Positions 45,958-56,072 of a stretch of 64,000 bases of DNA are shown in pieces; the stretch's first letter is position 1, and every line of letters starts with the position of its first letter. The stretch is from positions 2,542,001-2,606,000 of the forward strand of contig NC_013166.1 of the NCBI RefSeq assembly GCF_000024085.1, in the 5' to 3' direction. Source of the DNA: Kangiella koreensis DSM 16069 (GTDB taxonomy: Bacteria > Pseudomonadota > Gammaproteobacteria > Enterobacterales > Kangiellaceae). The position numbers and the translations under genes were made by a program. The notes below the pieces were generated by a model that made no database searches, had not been told where the DNA came from, and was given only the letters and a program-made list of their open reading frames with translations.

Positions 45958-47954
45958 TAGGCTTCATCTCTCTTTTTCAGTAGCTTAACAAACCATACCA
46001 CTAATAATGAGAATGAAATTGCGCCAAGGATCATCGCCATCATATCGCTACCAATCCAGCCTGTACCTATGCCATCAGGTTTTCTGCCTTCAACAAATGC
46101 CATGCCGGCAATCGCAACACCGAGTAGACCTTCGCCACCGACGAAACCACTGCCCAGTAAAATACCTTTCTCGCGGCGACTTTCTTTGACATCTTCTTTT
46201 TTGGTCTTCGATTCAACCCAGTGGCGAATCAAACCACCAATTAGAATCGGGGTCATGGTTGATAGCGGTAAATACACTCCCACTGCAAAAGGAAGCGAAG
46301 GAATTTTCACCAGTTCGCAGACAATGGCAATACCGACGCCAATTGCCACCAGAACCCAAGGCAGGCTTTGTTCAAGCACGCCATCGATCACCAGTTTCAT
46401 CAATGTCGCTTGTGGCGCAGGTAATTCTTTACTGCCAAAACCAAAGGTTTCCGCCAGTAACAAAACGGACAGACAAACAAAAGTGGCCGAGGTCAAAACA
46501 CCAATCAATTCAGCCATTTGCTGTTTTCGTGGCGTTGCCCCTAGCAGATAACCACTTTTTAAATCCTGCGAAGTATCACCTGAAATTGACGCCGCAATCG
46601 CTACCACACAACCGACAATCAGAGTCGCCGCCTTGCCGCTGGTATCCGTCCAGCCCATGGCCAGGAAAATCGTTGCCGTGCCTAGCAGTGCAGCAATTGT
46701 CATGCCTGACGTCGGATTCGAAGTCACCCCGACCAAACCCACAATTCGAGCCGCAACGGTAACAAAGAAGAAAGCAAAAACGGCAACACAAATAGCCGCT
46801 AGCAAGCGCGTATCAATACCACCCACAGCGCCAAACACTCCCGGCACCAAGGTCAACATTAAAATGACAGCCAATATTCCGAAAAATACCACTTTAATCG
46901 GCAAGTCCTGATGTGTTCTTGGCTCAACAACCTTATGCTGCTTATCTTCGTGAACTTCTTCTTCTACGCTTTTGACGATAGTCTTTGCGCCAACCTTGAA
47001 GCTTTGAATCATCACCGGAATACTTTTCATTAAGGTGATGATACCCGCTGTCGCAACAGCGCCCGCACCAATGTAACGAACATAACGCGACCAGATTTCG
47101 CCCGTGGACATATCCGCAATAAGCTTTACGGTTTCAGGAAAGAAAGGTGTGGTCTGAGTATCGCCCCAGTAGGCAATAGCAGGAATGATAATAATGGCTG
47201 ATAAAAGACCTCCACCGACCATGACCCAGGCAATGCGTGGTCCTAAAATATAACCGACACCGAACAGAGCGGCGGACAGATCGACACCTATCACACCTTT
47301 TTTCAGGAAGGGAATTTTAACCGCGGCATAATCCGGAATCACTTTGATCCAGGAGGTCAGGGTTTTAAACAGAGCAGCCACGCCCATGCCATAAAAAATA
47401 TACTTGGCTTTATTGCCGCCGACCTCGTTGGCCACCAGTACTTCCGCACAGGCGGTGCCTTCAGGGTAAGGCAACTTGCCATGTTCACGCTCAATCAAGA
47501 ATTTTCGCAGCGGGATCATGAATAGAATACCAATCACACCGCCACTCATTGCCAGAATCGTCATCTGCAACAAGTCAGGAGCAACACCCCACATAAATAA
47601 GGCAGGCAAGGTAAAGATCACACCACTGGCTAAAGAGCTGGATGCCGAACCAGTAGTTTGCGCAATATTGGTTTCAAGAATCGTACTGCCGATACCAAAC
47701 TTGGATAAGATTTTAAAAACAGCCACCGCCATCACTGCTACCGGAATCGAGGTACTGATGGTTAGGCCGGCTCGTAGTCCGAGATAGGCATTGGCCGCGC
47801 CAAAGATAACCCCGAACACTATGCCAAGGCCTACAGCCTTAAAGGTAAACTCCGCCATATCCTCTTCTGCAGGGACATAGGGTTTATAGGTTTCGCCTTC
47901 TTTTAGTGGCACATAGGCTTTTGCATCCAGCCCTTTTTTTATTTCAGTGGTCAA
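45957..47954 (-). CDS. OPT-family oligopeptide transporter
   Basis: I place the start at TTG 47954, 6 nt after GGGGAG, giving 665 residues; an earlier TTG at 47981 lacks this site. About 14-16 transmembrane helices. OPT motifs are seen: AVGLGIVFGVIFGAANAYLGLRAGLTISTSIP near the N-terminus, FLIEREHGKLPYPEGTACAEVLVA, DTSQDLKSGYLLGATPRKQQ, VGGEGLLGVAIA. The family imports oligopeptides or metal chelates by proton symport. First gene of a unit with the SGNH hydrolase and dapB. Confidence 0.93.
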   Translation of the reverse strand: MTTEIKKGLDAKAYVPLKEGETYKPYVPAEEDMAEFTFKAVGLGIVFGVIFGAANAYLGLRAGLTISTSIPVAVMAVAVFKILSKFGIGSTILETNIAQTTGSASSSLASGVIFTLPALFMWGVAPDLLQMTILAMSGGVIGILFMIPLRKFLIEREHGKLPYPEGTACAEVLVANEVGGNKAKYIFYGMGVAALFKTLTSWIKVIPDYAAVKIPFLKKGVIGVDLSAALFGVGYILGPRIAWVMVGGGLLSAIIIIPAIAYWGDTQTTPFFPETVKLIADMSTGEIWSRYVRYIGAGAVATAGIITLMKSIPVMIQSFKVGAKTIVKSVEEEVHEDKQHKVVEPRTHQDLPIKVVFFGILAVILMLTLVPGVFGAVGGIDTRLLAAICVAVFAFFFVTVAARIVGLVGVTSNPTSGMTIAALLGTATIFLAMGWTDTSGKAATLIVGCVVAIAASISGDTSQDLKSGYLLGATPRKQQMAELIGVLTSATFVCLSVLLLAETFGFGSKELPAPQATLMKLVIDGVLEQSLPWVLVAIGVGIAIVCELVKIPSLPFAVGVYLPLSTMTPILIGGLIRHWVESKTKKEDVKESRREKGILLGSGFVGGEGLLGVAIAGMAFVEGRKPDGIGTGWIGSDMMAMILGAISFSLLVVWFVKLLKKRDEA

Positions 47955-48033
47955 TAGAAACTCCCCAGTTTTTACCAGCAATATGCGCTATTAAATAGGG
48001 GGGGCATTCGCCTGTCAAATTCTAGCTCTTCGA

Positions 48034-48969
48034 TCAGCGACTATGCTTCAAGACCTTTTGCGACTGCTTTTCGAGCTGCTTATAGCCTTCAGTAGTAACC
48101 CAATCAAAGAATCGTTGCGCTATCGGCGATAGCTGTTTGTTTTCTAAATAGCCCAGATACCACTGGGAGCGGATCGGCAAACCCGTTACCGGCAGCACTG
48201 ACAAACCAGCATCTTCACCATAAACCAAAGTGTAGGCTGACAAAATTGACACTCCAAGATCCGACATTACAGAATGCCTGATGGCCTCATTGCTTTCGAT
48301 GATCATTCGAGTATTAAGTTGTAGGCTTTTCTCCTCAAGAAATCGCTCAATGGCATAACGCGTTCCCGAGCCCTGTTCGCGTAATAGAAATGGCAACTTA
48401 AAAAACTGCTGTAAACTGATGCGCTTTTTCTGCGTCAATGGATGTTGGTCATGCGCGATGGCAACCAAAGGATTATCCAGAAACTTGGTCGTTACCAGCT
48501 TGATCTCTTTGGGTGGATAGGTAAACACATAAAAATCGTCCAGATTGTCTTTCATTCGATCAATAATTTGTTGCCGGTTACCAACGCTAAAATTAACCTC
48601 TACATTCGGATACAGCTTGCAAAACTCACCGAGCAAATGCGGAATAAAATATTTCGCAGTGCTGACTACCGCAATGCGCAACTTACCGGCCTCAAGTCCT
48701 TTTAATGCACTCAATCGCATTTCAAGTTGGTCAAAACAATCGACCACATCTTTCGCCGTCTTTAAAACTTCTAAGCCAGCATCCGTAAACTGTAATTTTT
48801 TGCCTTGTTGTTGATATAACGGCATCCCAATTTTATCGGCCAGATTCTTTAATTGCATCGACACTGTGGGCTGAGTCAGAAAAAGTGCCTCAGATGCCGC
48901 AGTTACCGAACCATGTTCCCTCAATGCCAACAATATTTGCAGTTGTCGCAAAGTTCCTATCGAAGCCAT
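48034..48969 (-). CDS. LysR-family transcriptional regulator (CbbR-like)
   Basis: A 311-residue LysR protein. Winged helix 1-65 (TLRQLQILLALREHGSVTAASEALFLTQPTVSMQLKNLADKIGMPLYQQ), then the effector-binding domain. The start MASIGTLRQLQ and the sequence resemble CbbR/CmpR regulators of carbon fixation. It is divergent from a membrane-protein gene and the SbtA-like bicarbonate transporter at 49066-50194, which is its likely target. Confidence 0.92.
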   Translation of the reverse strand: MASIGTLRQLQILLALREHGSVTAASEALFLTQPTVSMQLKNLADKIGMPLYQQQGKKLQFTDAGLEVLKTAKDVVDCFDQLEMRLSALKGLEAGKLRIAVVSTAKYFIPHLLGEFCKLYPNVEVNFSVGNRQQIIDRMKDNLDDFYVFTYPPKEIKLVTTKFLDNPLVAIAHDQHPLTQKKRISLQQFFKLPFLLREQGSGTRYAIERFLEEKSLQLNTRMIIESNEAIRHSVMSDLGVSILSAYTLVYGEDAGLSVLPVTGLPIRSQWYLGYLENKQLSPIAQRFFDWVTTEGYKQLEKQSQKVLKHSR

Positions 48970-49065
48970 ATAGATAATCCTCTATACAAACCTTAAATAA
49001 AATCGATTATACACTAAGTTCCAAATTCTTATAATAGCGCCAAATTCACCAACCTGATTGATGAT

Positions 49066-49266
49066 ATGTCGCTTAATCGTACTCAAGCTTTTGAATTATT
49101 AACTTCTTTACTGATTGCACTGATTGGATGTTACTTAGCTTACTTTGGATACAGTAGCTGGATGCTAGCCATAACAGGTGCAGCTCTATTTGTATTGAGC
49201 AGTAGTCGTGTGTTACGCCGCATGACTCGTCGTAGCAACACAAGGGAAGCACAGCATGCAAATTGA
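49066..49266 (+). CDS. Small membrane protein upstream of the SbtA-like gene
   Basis: A 66-residue protein with two hydrophobic helices (about residues 8-27 and 30-48) and a basic C-terminus (RVLRRMTRRSNTREAQHAN). No family recognised. It overlaps the SbtA-like start by 11 bp, so it is probably translated together with it and may be an accessory subunit. Confidence 0.6.
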   Translation: MSLNRTQAFELLTSLLIALIGCYLAYFGYSSWMLAITGAALFVLSSSRVLRRMTRRSNTREAQHAN

Positions 49267-50194
49267 TATTGTTGTTGTCTTTTTTCTGCTGGGATTTTTA
49301 GCAACCTTCCTTAAGTCAGATATTGATTTCCCGGAAGGTCTGTATAAGGGATTGGTACTATTTCTTTTATTGGCTATTGGTCTCAAAGGTGGCGCGGCTC
49401 TAGAGCAGTATTTTTCAGCCAGCCTGATCATTCAGGTCGTTGCGGTACTGGCTTTTGGTTTTATTCTGCCCCTGATTGCTTACCCGCTACTGAGATATTT
49501 TGGTCTGCTGGATCGCATCAATGCTGCCAATATTGCCGCCCATTACGGTTCAGTCAGTGTTGCGACTTATGCGGTAGCTGTTGCTTTTCTGGAAAGCAAA
49601 GGCGTTGAATACGAGGCATACTTCCCACTGTTTGTGGCCATTCTCGAAGCACCCGCCATTGCGGTTGGAATCCTGCTGGCAAAACAACGGAACAGCTCAC
49701 TAAACCTAAAGGGACTGCTCCACGAGTCGTTATTAAATCAAGGTGTTCTGCTACTGTTCGGCGGCGTTATCATTGGCTGGTTAGCCGGCCCACAACAGAT
49801 GGCCTCAATTGCTCCACTGTTTAAAGATTTATTCCATGGCTCATTAGCCTTGTTTCTGCTGGCAATGGGTCAGATTGCTGCACGTCAAAGCAAACACCTC
49901 ATCGAGTACGGAACCTTCATCGCCACCTTTGGCATCTTGATGCCATTAATCGGCGGTCTGCTCGGCGGCTTGTTGGCCTGGTCATTCGGCCTCAGCGAAG
50001 GTGGCACCTTATTGCTAACCACGCTCGGTGCCAGCTGTTCTTATATTGCGGTTCCGGCGGCTATGTCAGTTGCTTTACCGCAGGCTAATCAGGGAATTGC
50101 CATTACAGCATCCTTAGGTGTGACCTTCCCGTTTAATGTTCTGGTTGGTATTCCTTTGTACTACAGCCTAATTCACAAATTACTTTTCAGTTAG
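49256..50194 (+). CDS. SbtA-like sodium-dependent bicarbonate transporter
   Basis: A 312-residue membrane protein with about ten helices in two inverted halves: FPEGLYKGLVLFLLLAIGLKGGAAL in the first and GTFIATFGILMPLIGGLLGGLLAW in the second, with AAHYGSVSVATYAVAVAFLE and LTTLGASCSYIAVPAAM as the substrate-site halves. These are hallmarks of the SbtA/DUF897 family, which imports bicarbonate with Na+. A Na+-driven importer suits an organism with Na+-NQR. The divergent LysR gene is the likely regulator. Confidence 0.88.
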   Translation: MQIDIVVVFFLLGFLATFLKSDIDFPEGLYKGLVLFLLLAIGLKGGAALEQYFSASLIIQVVAVLAFGFILPLIAYPLLRYFGLLDRINAANIAAHYGSVSVATYAVAVAFLESKGVEYEAYFPLFVAILEAPAIAVGILLAKQRNSSLNLKGLLHESLLNQGVLLLFGGVIIGWLAGPQQMASIAPLFKDLFHGSLALFLLAMGQIAARQSKHLIEYGTFIATFGILMPLIGGLLGGLLAWSFGLSEGGTLLLTTLGASCSYIAVPAAMSVALPQANQGIAITASLGVTFPFNVLVGIPLYYSLIHKLLFS

Positions 50195-50203
50195 GAGATT
50201 ACT

Positions 50204-50701
50204 ATGAGTTCATCTCAAACCACACCGAAAGTCAGCATCATCATGGGCTCACAGTCCGATTGGAACAGCATGCAACATGCCACCACGGTATTGGATGAGC
50301 TTGATGTTGCTTACGAGACCAAGATTGTCTCTGCTCACCGCACGCCCAATCGTCTTTATCAATTCTGCGATGAAGCGGCTGAGCGTGGCATTGAAGTCAT
50401 CATTGCCGGTGCTGGTGGTTCTGCTCACCTGGCCGGAATGGCAGCGGCCATGACCTGGCTACCGGTGATTGCAGTGCCCATGTCGAGCAAACAGTTAAAA
50501 GGCATGGATAGTCTTCTATCTATGGTGCAAATGCCAAAAGGCGTCGCCGTAGCCTGTCAGGCTATAGGTGACGCGGGTGCTTTTAATGGAGGCTTGCTCG
50601 CAGCCCAAATATTGTCTTTACATAACCCATCATTAAGAAAAGCTCTGCAACAGTGGAGAGCTCAACAGACGGCTTCAGTTGCCGAGGAGGTTGCATCATG
50701 A
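50204..50701 (+). CDS. purE: N5-carboxyaminoimidazole ribonucleotide mutase
   Basis: A 165-residue class I PurE: IIMGSQSDWNSMQHA (phosphate and nucleotide site), VSAHRTPNRLYQF (catalytic His in the S-A-H-R motif), AGAGGSAHLAGMAAAMT and GMDSLLSMVQMPKGVAVA. It converts N5-CAIR to CAIR in purine synthesis. AGGAG lies 6 nt before the ATG. The stop overlaps the purK start by 4 bp (ATGA). Confidence 0.98.
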   Translation: MSSSQTTPKVSIIMGSQSDWNSMQHATTVLDELDVAYETKIVSAHRTPNRLYQFCDEAAERGIEVIIAGAGGSAHLAGMAAAMTWLPVIAVPMSSKQLKGMDSLLSMVQMPKGVAVACQAIGDAGAFNGGLLAAQILSLHNPSLRKALQQWRAQQTASVAEEVAS

Positions 50702-51870
50702 TTTCGAGCAATGTCATAGGGTTGCTTAATTCACAAAGCTATAAGGTCGCGATCATTGGCGCCGGACAATTAGCAAGAATGATGGCGCTGGAAGGAATCT
50801 CGATGGGCCACAGCTTTTCATTTTTGTGTTCCGAACAGGATGACTCTTCGCCCGTTGAAGGGCTTGGCCACTTGGTTAAAACCGATTTATCGCAGCTATC
50901 TGCCGAAGAGATCTATCTGCTGCTCGGCAAACCCCATGTCATTACGGTGGAGAAAGAAGATGTTAATGTTGAACTGCTCAAAGCATTGAATGAGCATTGT
51001 GACGTTCATCCAAACCCTGAAGCCATTGCCATTTCGCAAAACCGTAAAGATGAAAAGCGCTTTGTTGAGTCGCTTGGTTTTGCGGTTGCACCCTGGAGCT
51101 CTGCCGATCATGTAGAAGCTTTAATGGAAGCGGGCATCAAACTCGGCTGGCCGATGATTATCAAGCGCTGTTCAACTGGTTACGACGGTAAAGGACAGTG
51201 GCGTGTCAATAACCTTCAGGAGGCATGCAAAGTTCTGGAGCAGGCTAAACCCACAGATAAATTTATCGCTGAAAAACTGCTTAACTTTACTAAAGAAGTT
51301 TCAATCATTTCGGCACGCGACCTGCATGGCAACATTGTTCATTACAGCCTGACTGAAAACGTTCACAAAGATGGCATACTTCATTATAGCTTTTCACCGG
51401 CAACAAACATCAGCGAACAGCTAACGATACAGGCGCAGGAAATCGCAACCGCGATGTTAGAGAAGCTAAACTATGTGGGCGTACTGGCGATTGAATTCTT
51501 TATGATTGATGACCAGTTATTAATCAATGAGTTTGCACCTCGAGTCCATAACAGCGGTCACTGGACGCAGATTGGCTGCAACTCCTCGCAGTTCCTCAAC
51601 CACATTAGAGCCATCAGCGGTCGCGCAGTAGCCAGTGCTCCCAACAAAGGTTTTTCAGCGATGATCAACCTATTAGGACAGGCACCGGCCGACAAACAGC
51701 TGCTTGATAAAGAGCTACAGATCCATTGGTATAACAAATCTGTAAAACCTAATCGCAAGGTAGGCCACATCAACATGAATGATCAGGAAGCGTCAAAGGT
51801 TGAGTCTAAACTGCATCAGACTTTGCTGGATATGAACAAGCCTGACAACCAGTTCAGCCAAGCTGGCTAA
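50698..51870 (+). CDS. purK: N5-carboxyaminoimidazole ribonucleotide synthase
   Basis: I take ATG 50698 (overlapping the purE stop, GAGG upstream), giving 390 residues. ATP-grasp fold: N-terminal Rossmann (VAIIGAGQLARMMALEG), ATP-binding WPMIIKRCSTGYDGKGQWRV, catalytic LLINEFAPRVHNSGHWT. It carboxylates AIR with bicarbonate and ATP. Terminates at a strong hairpin shared with dnaJ. Confidence 0.98.
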   Translation: MISSNVIGLLNSQSYKVAIIGAGQLARMMALEGISMGHSFSFLCSEQDDSSPVEGLGHLVKTDLSQLSAEEIYLLLGKPHVITVEKEDVNVELLKALNEHCDVHPNPEAIAISQNRKDEKRFVESLGFAVAPWSSADHVEALMEAGIKLGWPMIIKRCSTGYDGKGQWRVNNLQEACKVLEQAKPTDKFIAEKLLNFTKEVSIISARDLHGNIVHYSLTENVHKDGILHYSFSPATNISEQLTIQAQEIATAMLEKLNYVGVLAIEFFMIDDQLLINEFAPRVHNSGHWTQIGCNSSQFLNHIRAISGRAVASAPNKGFSAMINLLGQAPADKQLLDKELQIHWYNKSVKPNRKVGHINMNDQEASKVESKLHQTLLDMNKPDNQFSQAG

Positions 51871-51896
51871 CAGTCTGGCTTTAAATTAGCAGACAT

Positions 51897-51924
51897 AAAA
51901 AAGCCCGCAAATGCGGGCTTTTTT
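51897..51924. terminator. Bidirectional terminator between purK and dnaJ
   Basis: An A-run, GCCCGCA (51903-51909), TGCGGGC (51912-51918) and a T-run: a symmetrical intrinsic terminator between convergent genes. Confidence 0.92.
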
Positions 51925-51940
51925 ATGGTAACTATTAGAC

Positions 51941-53068
51941 CTAACCTGTCATATTTTCCCAGAATTTCTTCACTCCGTCGAACCAGCCTTTTTCTTTCGG
52001 ACTGTTCTTGCCGCTGGCTAATGTCTCACCAAATTGTTTCAGCAACTCTTTTTGCTCCTTGCCTAAACTGACCGGAGTTTCGAGAACGACGCGACACATC
52101 AAGTCGCCGGTGTATCCCGCACGCATGGCTTTAACGCCTTTGCCTTTTAAGCGGAACATTTTGCCAGTTTGAGTTTCCGCTGGGATTTTTAATGAAACAC
52201 GCCCTTCCAAAGTGGGTACTTCTATTTCACCACCGAGCGCAGCAGCCACAAAATTAACCGGAACTTCACAATATAAGTTAGCACCGTCACGAACAAAAAT
52301 CGGATGCTCTTTAACATGCACCTGCACGTATAAATCACCCGTTGCAGCTCCAGGGCCACCGGCTTCGCCTTCACCCGACAAGCGAATGCGATCACCTGTA
52401 TCAATACCGGCCGGAATTTTAACTTGCAAGGTTTTGGTTTTCTGAACACGGCCTTGACCATGGCAGTCCATACAAGGATCTTTGATTACTTGCCCAGTAC
52501 CACGACAATCTGGACAGGTTTGCTGCACAGAGAAGAAGCCTTGGGTCATGCGCACAGCACCTTGGCCATGGCAGGTGGTACAGGTCGTAGTACCCGAACC
52601 CGGTTTTGCACCAGAACCTTCGCAGGTATCACAGTTAACCATGGTCGGAATACGAATGGTTTTGGTCACACCGGATACAGCTTCTTCCAGCGTGATCTCC
52701 ATGTTGTACTGCAAATCAGAGCCGCGCGCCTGACGTCGGCCGCCGCCGCGACGACCACCACCAAAAATATCACCAAAAACATCGCCAAAGATGTCACCAA
52801 AATCAGCACCGTGAAAACCACCATGCCCACCGCCCATATTCGGGTCAACACCAGCATGACCATACTGATCATAAGCCTGGCGTTTTTGCGGATCATTGAG
52901 AACTTCGTAGGCTTCTTTGGCTTCCTTGAAGCGTGCTTCAGCTTCCTTGTCATCAGGGTTACGATCCGGATGGTTTTTCATAGCCAAACGGCGATAAGCC
53001 TTCTTTAACTCGGCTTTATCCGCAGACTTTGATACACCCAATACTTCGTAATAATCTCTTTTTGACAT
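51941..53068 (-). CDS. dnaJ: Chaperone protein DnaJ
   Basis: A 375-residue class A J-protein. J-domain 1-70 with HPDRNPDD, a Gly/Phe-rich region ([16 protein letters not shown]), zinc domain with four CxxCxGxG repeats ([32 protein letters not shown]), then the two C-terminal client domains. It delivers unfolded proteins to DnaK and stimulates its ATPase. Downstream of dnaK (158-bp gap). Confidence 0.99.
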   Translation of the reverse strand: MSKRDYYEVLGVSKSADKAELKKAYRRLAMKNHPDRNPDDKEAEARFKEAKEAYEVLNDPQKRQAYDQYGHAGVDPNMGGGHGGFHGADFGDIFGDVFGDIFGGGRRGGGRRQARGSDLQYNMEITLEEAVSGVTKTIRIPTMVNCDTCEGSGAKPGSGTTTCTTCHGQGAVRMTQGFFSVQQTCPDCRGTGQVIKDPCMDCHGQGRVQKTKTLQVKIPAGIDTGDRIRLSGEGEAGGPGAATGDLYVQVHVKEHPIFVRDGANLYCEVPVNFVAAALGGEIEVPTLEGRVSLKIPAETQTGKMFRLKGKGVKAMRAGYTGDLMCRVVLETPVSLGKEQKELLKQFGETLASGKNSPKEKGWFDGVKKFWENMTG

Positions 53069-53226
53069 ACTTAACTACTTTGGTTGTTGATCTTCAGGCT
53101 GACTTAAACAGCTCACTACAGCAAACGCAGGACGGTATCCCAAAGGACCCTATCCTGCGTTATCGTTTCGTTACTTTACTTTGCTAGACTCCAACAAAGT
53201 CAGAAGCAAAAAGGGCTAGTTAGAGC

Positions 53227-55155
53227 TTATTGCTTTTTATCTTCGTCTTTAACTTCAGTAAATTCCGCGTCGACCACATCATCAGCAGCGCCTTGACCTT
53301 GCGCCTGCTCACCACCAGCCTGCTGGCCAGCTTCTGCCTGCGCGTTAGCATACATACGCTCTGCTAACTTGGCTGATGCCTGACTTAAGGCTTCAGTTTT
53401 GGCTTTGATGTCTTCGATTTCATTGCCTTTAATCGCTTCTTCCAGCTCATTAGCAGCTGTTTCGATAGCTTCTTTTTCACCGTCTTCGAAAGTGATGTTC
53501 TCATCTTTTAGCGATTTACGAGTTGCGTGTACCAAACCATCAGCCTGGTTACGCGCTTCGACTAGCTCCTGGAACTTCTTATCTTCTTCAGCATGCGCCT
53601 CGGCATCTTTAATCATTTGATCAACTTCTTCGTCGCTCAAACCTGAAGAGGCTTTAATCTGAATCGATTGCTCTTTGCCAGTCGCTTTATCTTTCGCAGA
53701 TACGTGCATAATACCGTTCGCATCAATATCGAAAGTCACTTCAATTTGTGGCATACCGCGTGGCGCAGGTGGAATGTCTGCCAGGTCAAAACGACCAAGT
53801 GACTTATTCTCTGAAGCCATTTTACGCTCACCCTGTAGCACGTGAACGGTTACCGCAGTTTGGTTATCATCTGCAGTTGAGAAAGTTTGCGATGCCTTAG
53901 TAGGAATCGTGGTATTTTTCTCAATTAGCGGAGTCATCACGCCGCCCATGGTTTCGATACCGAGCGATAATGGTGTAACGTCCAGTAGCAATACGTCTTT
54001 AACATCACCTGACAATACCGCACCTTGAATTGCAGCACCGACTGCAACCGCTTCGTCTGGGTTAACGTCTTTACGTGGTTCTTTGCCGAAGAAACCAGCA
54101 ACGGCTTCTTGAACTTTAGGCATACGGGTTTGACCACCCACTAGAATCACATCATTAATTTCTGAGGTTGAAAGACCTGCATCTTTAAGCGCCTGCTTAA
54201 CTGGCTCCATGCTGCGCTCAATCAAGTCTTCAACTAGCGCTTCTAATTTAGCGCGAGTCAATTTCAAGTTTAAGTGCTTAGGACCTGTTGCATCGGCTGT
54301 GATGTAAGGCAGATTGACTTCAGTTTGCGTGCTTGAAGACAATTCAATCTTAGCTTTCTCGCCCGCTTCTTTTAAACGCTGCATGGCTAAAGCATCGCCT
54401 TTCAGGTCGATACCTGAGTCTTTCTTGAACTCAGCTGCCAAATATTCGATAACGCGCATATCGAAATCTTCACCACCGAGGAATGTATCACCGTTAGTCG
54501 ACAATACTTCGAAGGTGTGTTCGCCATCGACTTCAGCGATTTCGATGATAGAGATATCGAAAGTACCACCACCTAAGTCATAAACCGCAATAGTGCGATC
54601 ACCGCGTTCTTTGTCCATGCCATAGGCAAGGGCAGCCGCAGTTGGCTCGTTGATAATACGCTTCACATCAAGACCCGCGATACGGCCAGCGTCTTTAGTA
54701 GCCTGACGTTGTGAGTCGTTGAAATAGGCAGGAACCGTGATAACCGCTTCCTTAACTTCTTCGCCCAGGAAATCTTCCGCTGTTTTCTTCATTTTCTTAA
54801 GAACTTCAGCAGAAATCTGTGGCGGAGCCATTTTCTTACCATTAGCTTCAACCCAGGCATCGCCATTATCAGCTTCGATAATGTTGTATGGCACCATACC
54901 TCTGTCTTTTTGAACGACGTCGTCTTTAAACTTACGACCGATCAAACGCTTAATAGCGTACAGAGTATTTTGCGGGTTGGTTACTGCCTGACGCTTCGCT
55001 GATTGGCCGACCAAAGTCTCGCCATCAGTAAAGGCAATAATAGAAGGGGTTGTACGCGTACCTTCAGAATTCTCGATAACGCGCGGCTTATCGCCGTCCA
55101 TAACGGCGACACATGAATTTGTTGTACCTAAATCAATACCAATAATTTTGGCCAT
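53227..55155 (-). CDS. dnaK: Chaperone protein DnaK (Hsp70)
   Basis: A 642-residue Hsp70. Nucleotide-binding domain [43 protein letters not shown]; linker [19 protein letters not shown]; substrate-binding domain from about 395; acidic C-terminus ending [12 protein letters not shown]-driven folding chaperone of the heat-shock response. hrcA and grpE, usually just upstream, lie about 5 kb away beyond inserted genes. Confidence 0.99.
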   Translation of the reverse strand: MAKIIGIDLGTTNSCVAVMDGDKPRVIENSEGTRTTPSIIAFTDGETLVGQSAKRQAVTNPQNTLYAIKRLIGRKFKDDVVQKDRGMVPYNIIEADNGDAWVEANGKKMAPPQISAEVLKKMKKTAEDFLGEEVKEAVITVPAYFNDSQRQATKDAGRIAGLDVKRIINEPTAAALAYGMDKERGDRTIAVYDLGGGTFDISIIEIAEVDGEHTFEVLSTNGDTFLGGEDFDMRVIEYLAAEFKKDSGIDLKGDALAMQRLKEAGEKAKIELSSSTQTEVNLPYITADATGPKHLNLKLTRAKLEALVEDLIERSMEPVKQALKDAGLSTSEINDVILVGGQTRMPKVQEAVAGFFGKEPRKDVNPDEAVAVGAAIQGAVLSGDVKDVLLLDVTPLSLGIETMGGVMTPLIEKNTTIPTKASQTFSTADDNQTAVTVHVLQGERKMASENKSLGRFDLADIPPAPRGMPQIEVTFDIDANGIMHVSAKDKATGKEQSIQIKASSGLSDEEVDQMIKDAEAHAEEDKKFQELVEARNQADGLVHATRKSLKDENITFEDGEKEAIETAANELEEAIKGNEIEDIKAKTEALSQASAKLAERMYANAQAEAGQQAGGEQAQGQGAADDVVDAEFTEVKDEDKKQ

Positions 55156-55196
55156 CTTACTACTCCAAAAATAACGTTAAAACTTGCTTGAAACAT

Positions 55197-55224
55197 ATAT
55201 GGGGGGCGGGTTTTGGAGATCAAC
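55197..55224 (-). promoter_or_regulatory. Candidate sigma32 (RpoH) promoter of dnaK
   Basis: On the minus strand GTTGATC (55224-55218), 13 bp, then CCCCATAT (55204-55197) resembles the heat-shock promoter pattern CTTGAAA-N12-14-CCCCATnT, about 42 bp from the dnaK start. The -10 is a full match; the -35 is partial. No complete CIRCE element was seen. Confidence 0.55.
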
Positions 55225-55363
55225 CCCTTGAACTTACTTTTTTTGGGGTTAATGGTTAATCACTAAAGCAGAATGGTATTTCGACCAACCCACCGAATAT
55301 CAGGCTATATTGGTTTTAGGATCCAAATTTCAAGTGTGGAGAGGGATTGCGACTGGGAATGAT

Positions 55364-55394
55364 AAAAAAAGCCGGCCCGAAGGCCAGCTTTTTA
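55364..55394. terminator. Terminator hairpin upstream of dnaK
   Basis: GCCGGCC (55371-55377) pairs with GGCCAGC (55382-55388) around CGAA, with one mismatch, flanked by A- and T-runs. It separates the small secreted-protein genes from dnaK. Confidence 0.75.
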
Positions 55395-55401
55395 GACTTT
55401 T

Positions 55402-55456
55402 AAAGAAACCTCTAGCTAGGAGAGGCTCATGCTAAGCATGAATCTAAGGTTTCTTT
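55402..55456. repeat. Long inverted repeat after the small secreted-protein gene
   Basis: AAAGAAACCT (55402-55411) and AGGTTTCTTT (55447-55456) form a perfect 10-bp stem enclosing an inner CATGCTAAGCATG hairpin. It immediately follows the stop of the 55458-55739 gene, so an extended terminator is likely. Confidence 0.6.
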
Positions 55457-55457
55457 A

Positions 55458-55739
55458 TTAGCTACCGCGACAAGCTTGACGCGCCTTAGTCTTAACTTCC
55501 TGAACTTTTGCTGCATCGCCATTGCTCTCAGCTTCGACTATCGCTTCATAGTCAGTATTGTCGACGATACACTCGCAAGTTTTTTGCTGCTTCTCACGAA
55601 CTTCTTCAGGTAACTGCTTAGCTTTTGCCTCACAGGTTTGTAGATCTTGCTGCTTTTTACTGTCAGCTTCATTTGCGTAAGATGTACCAGCTATAACAAG
55701 ACCAATAACTGCACTTAGTGCTAATAGTTTCTTTTTCAT
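55458..55739 (-). CDS. Small secreted four-cysteine protein, paralogue B
   Basis: From ATG 55739 (AAGGTG site), 93 residues with a signal peptide (MKKKLLALSAVIGLVIAGTSYANE). The mature part has the pattern C-EAKAKQL ... TCECIVDNTDYEA ... GDAAKVQEVKTKARQAC. The motif CEC-x-x-DNTDYEA and cysteine spacing match the next gene, so the two are tandem duplicates. Probably periplasmic with two disulfides; function unknown. Confidence 0.75.
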   Translation of the reverse strand: MKKKLLALSAVIGLVIAGTSYANEADSKKQQDLQTCEAKAKQLPEEVREKQQKTCECIVDNTDYEAIVEAESNGDAAKVQEVKTKARQACRGS

Positions 55740-55796
55740 GATAATCACCTTTTACATTTTAAAAGTATATGAGTGGGGGATAAGAGTTTTCCTTAA

Positions 55797-56072
55797 TTAT
55801 TCAGTACAAGCTTCTTTTGCTTCCTGCTTAATTTTCTGGATTTTCGCTAAGTCACCTTTTTTCTTAGCTTCGGCCAGCGCTTCATAGTCAGTATTGTCGA
55901 TTTCGCACTCACATGACTTTTCAGCTTGCTGTCCTTTCTGATTGGCCTTTTGCTGTGTTTGTGCTTCACATGCACGCACATCTTGCTGTTTCAAAACATC
56001 TGCATCACCTGCATACGCAGCACCAGTTGCCAGACCAAAAATCACACTTAGAACCACAATTGACTTCTTCAT
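55797..56072 (-). CDS. Small secreted four-cysteine protein, paralogue A
   Basis: From ATG 56072 (AAGGAG site), 91 residues with a signal peptide (MKKSIVVLSVIFGLATGAAYAGD). The mature domain CEAQTQQKANQ, CECEIDNTDYEALAEAKKKGDLAKIQKIKQ and AC matches the gene at 55458 in motif and cysteine positions. 57-bp gap to its duplicate. The family is not recognised. Confidence 0.75.
   Translation of the reverse strand: MKKSIVVLSVIFGLATGAAYAGDADVLKQQDVRACEAQTQQKANQKGQQAEKSCECEIDNTDYEALAEAKKKGDLAKIQKIKQEAKEACTE

Noticed and set aside
52424..53008. A 194-residue frame antisense to dnaJ
   Set aside because: It lies wholly inside dnaJ; no promoter or ribosome site.
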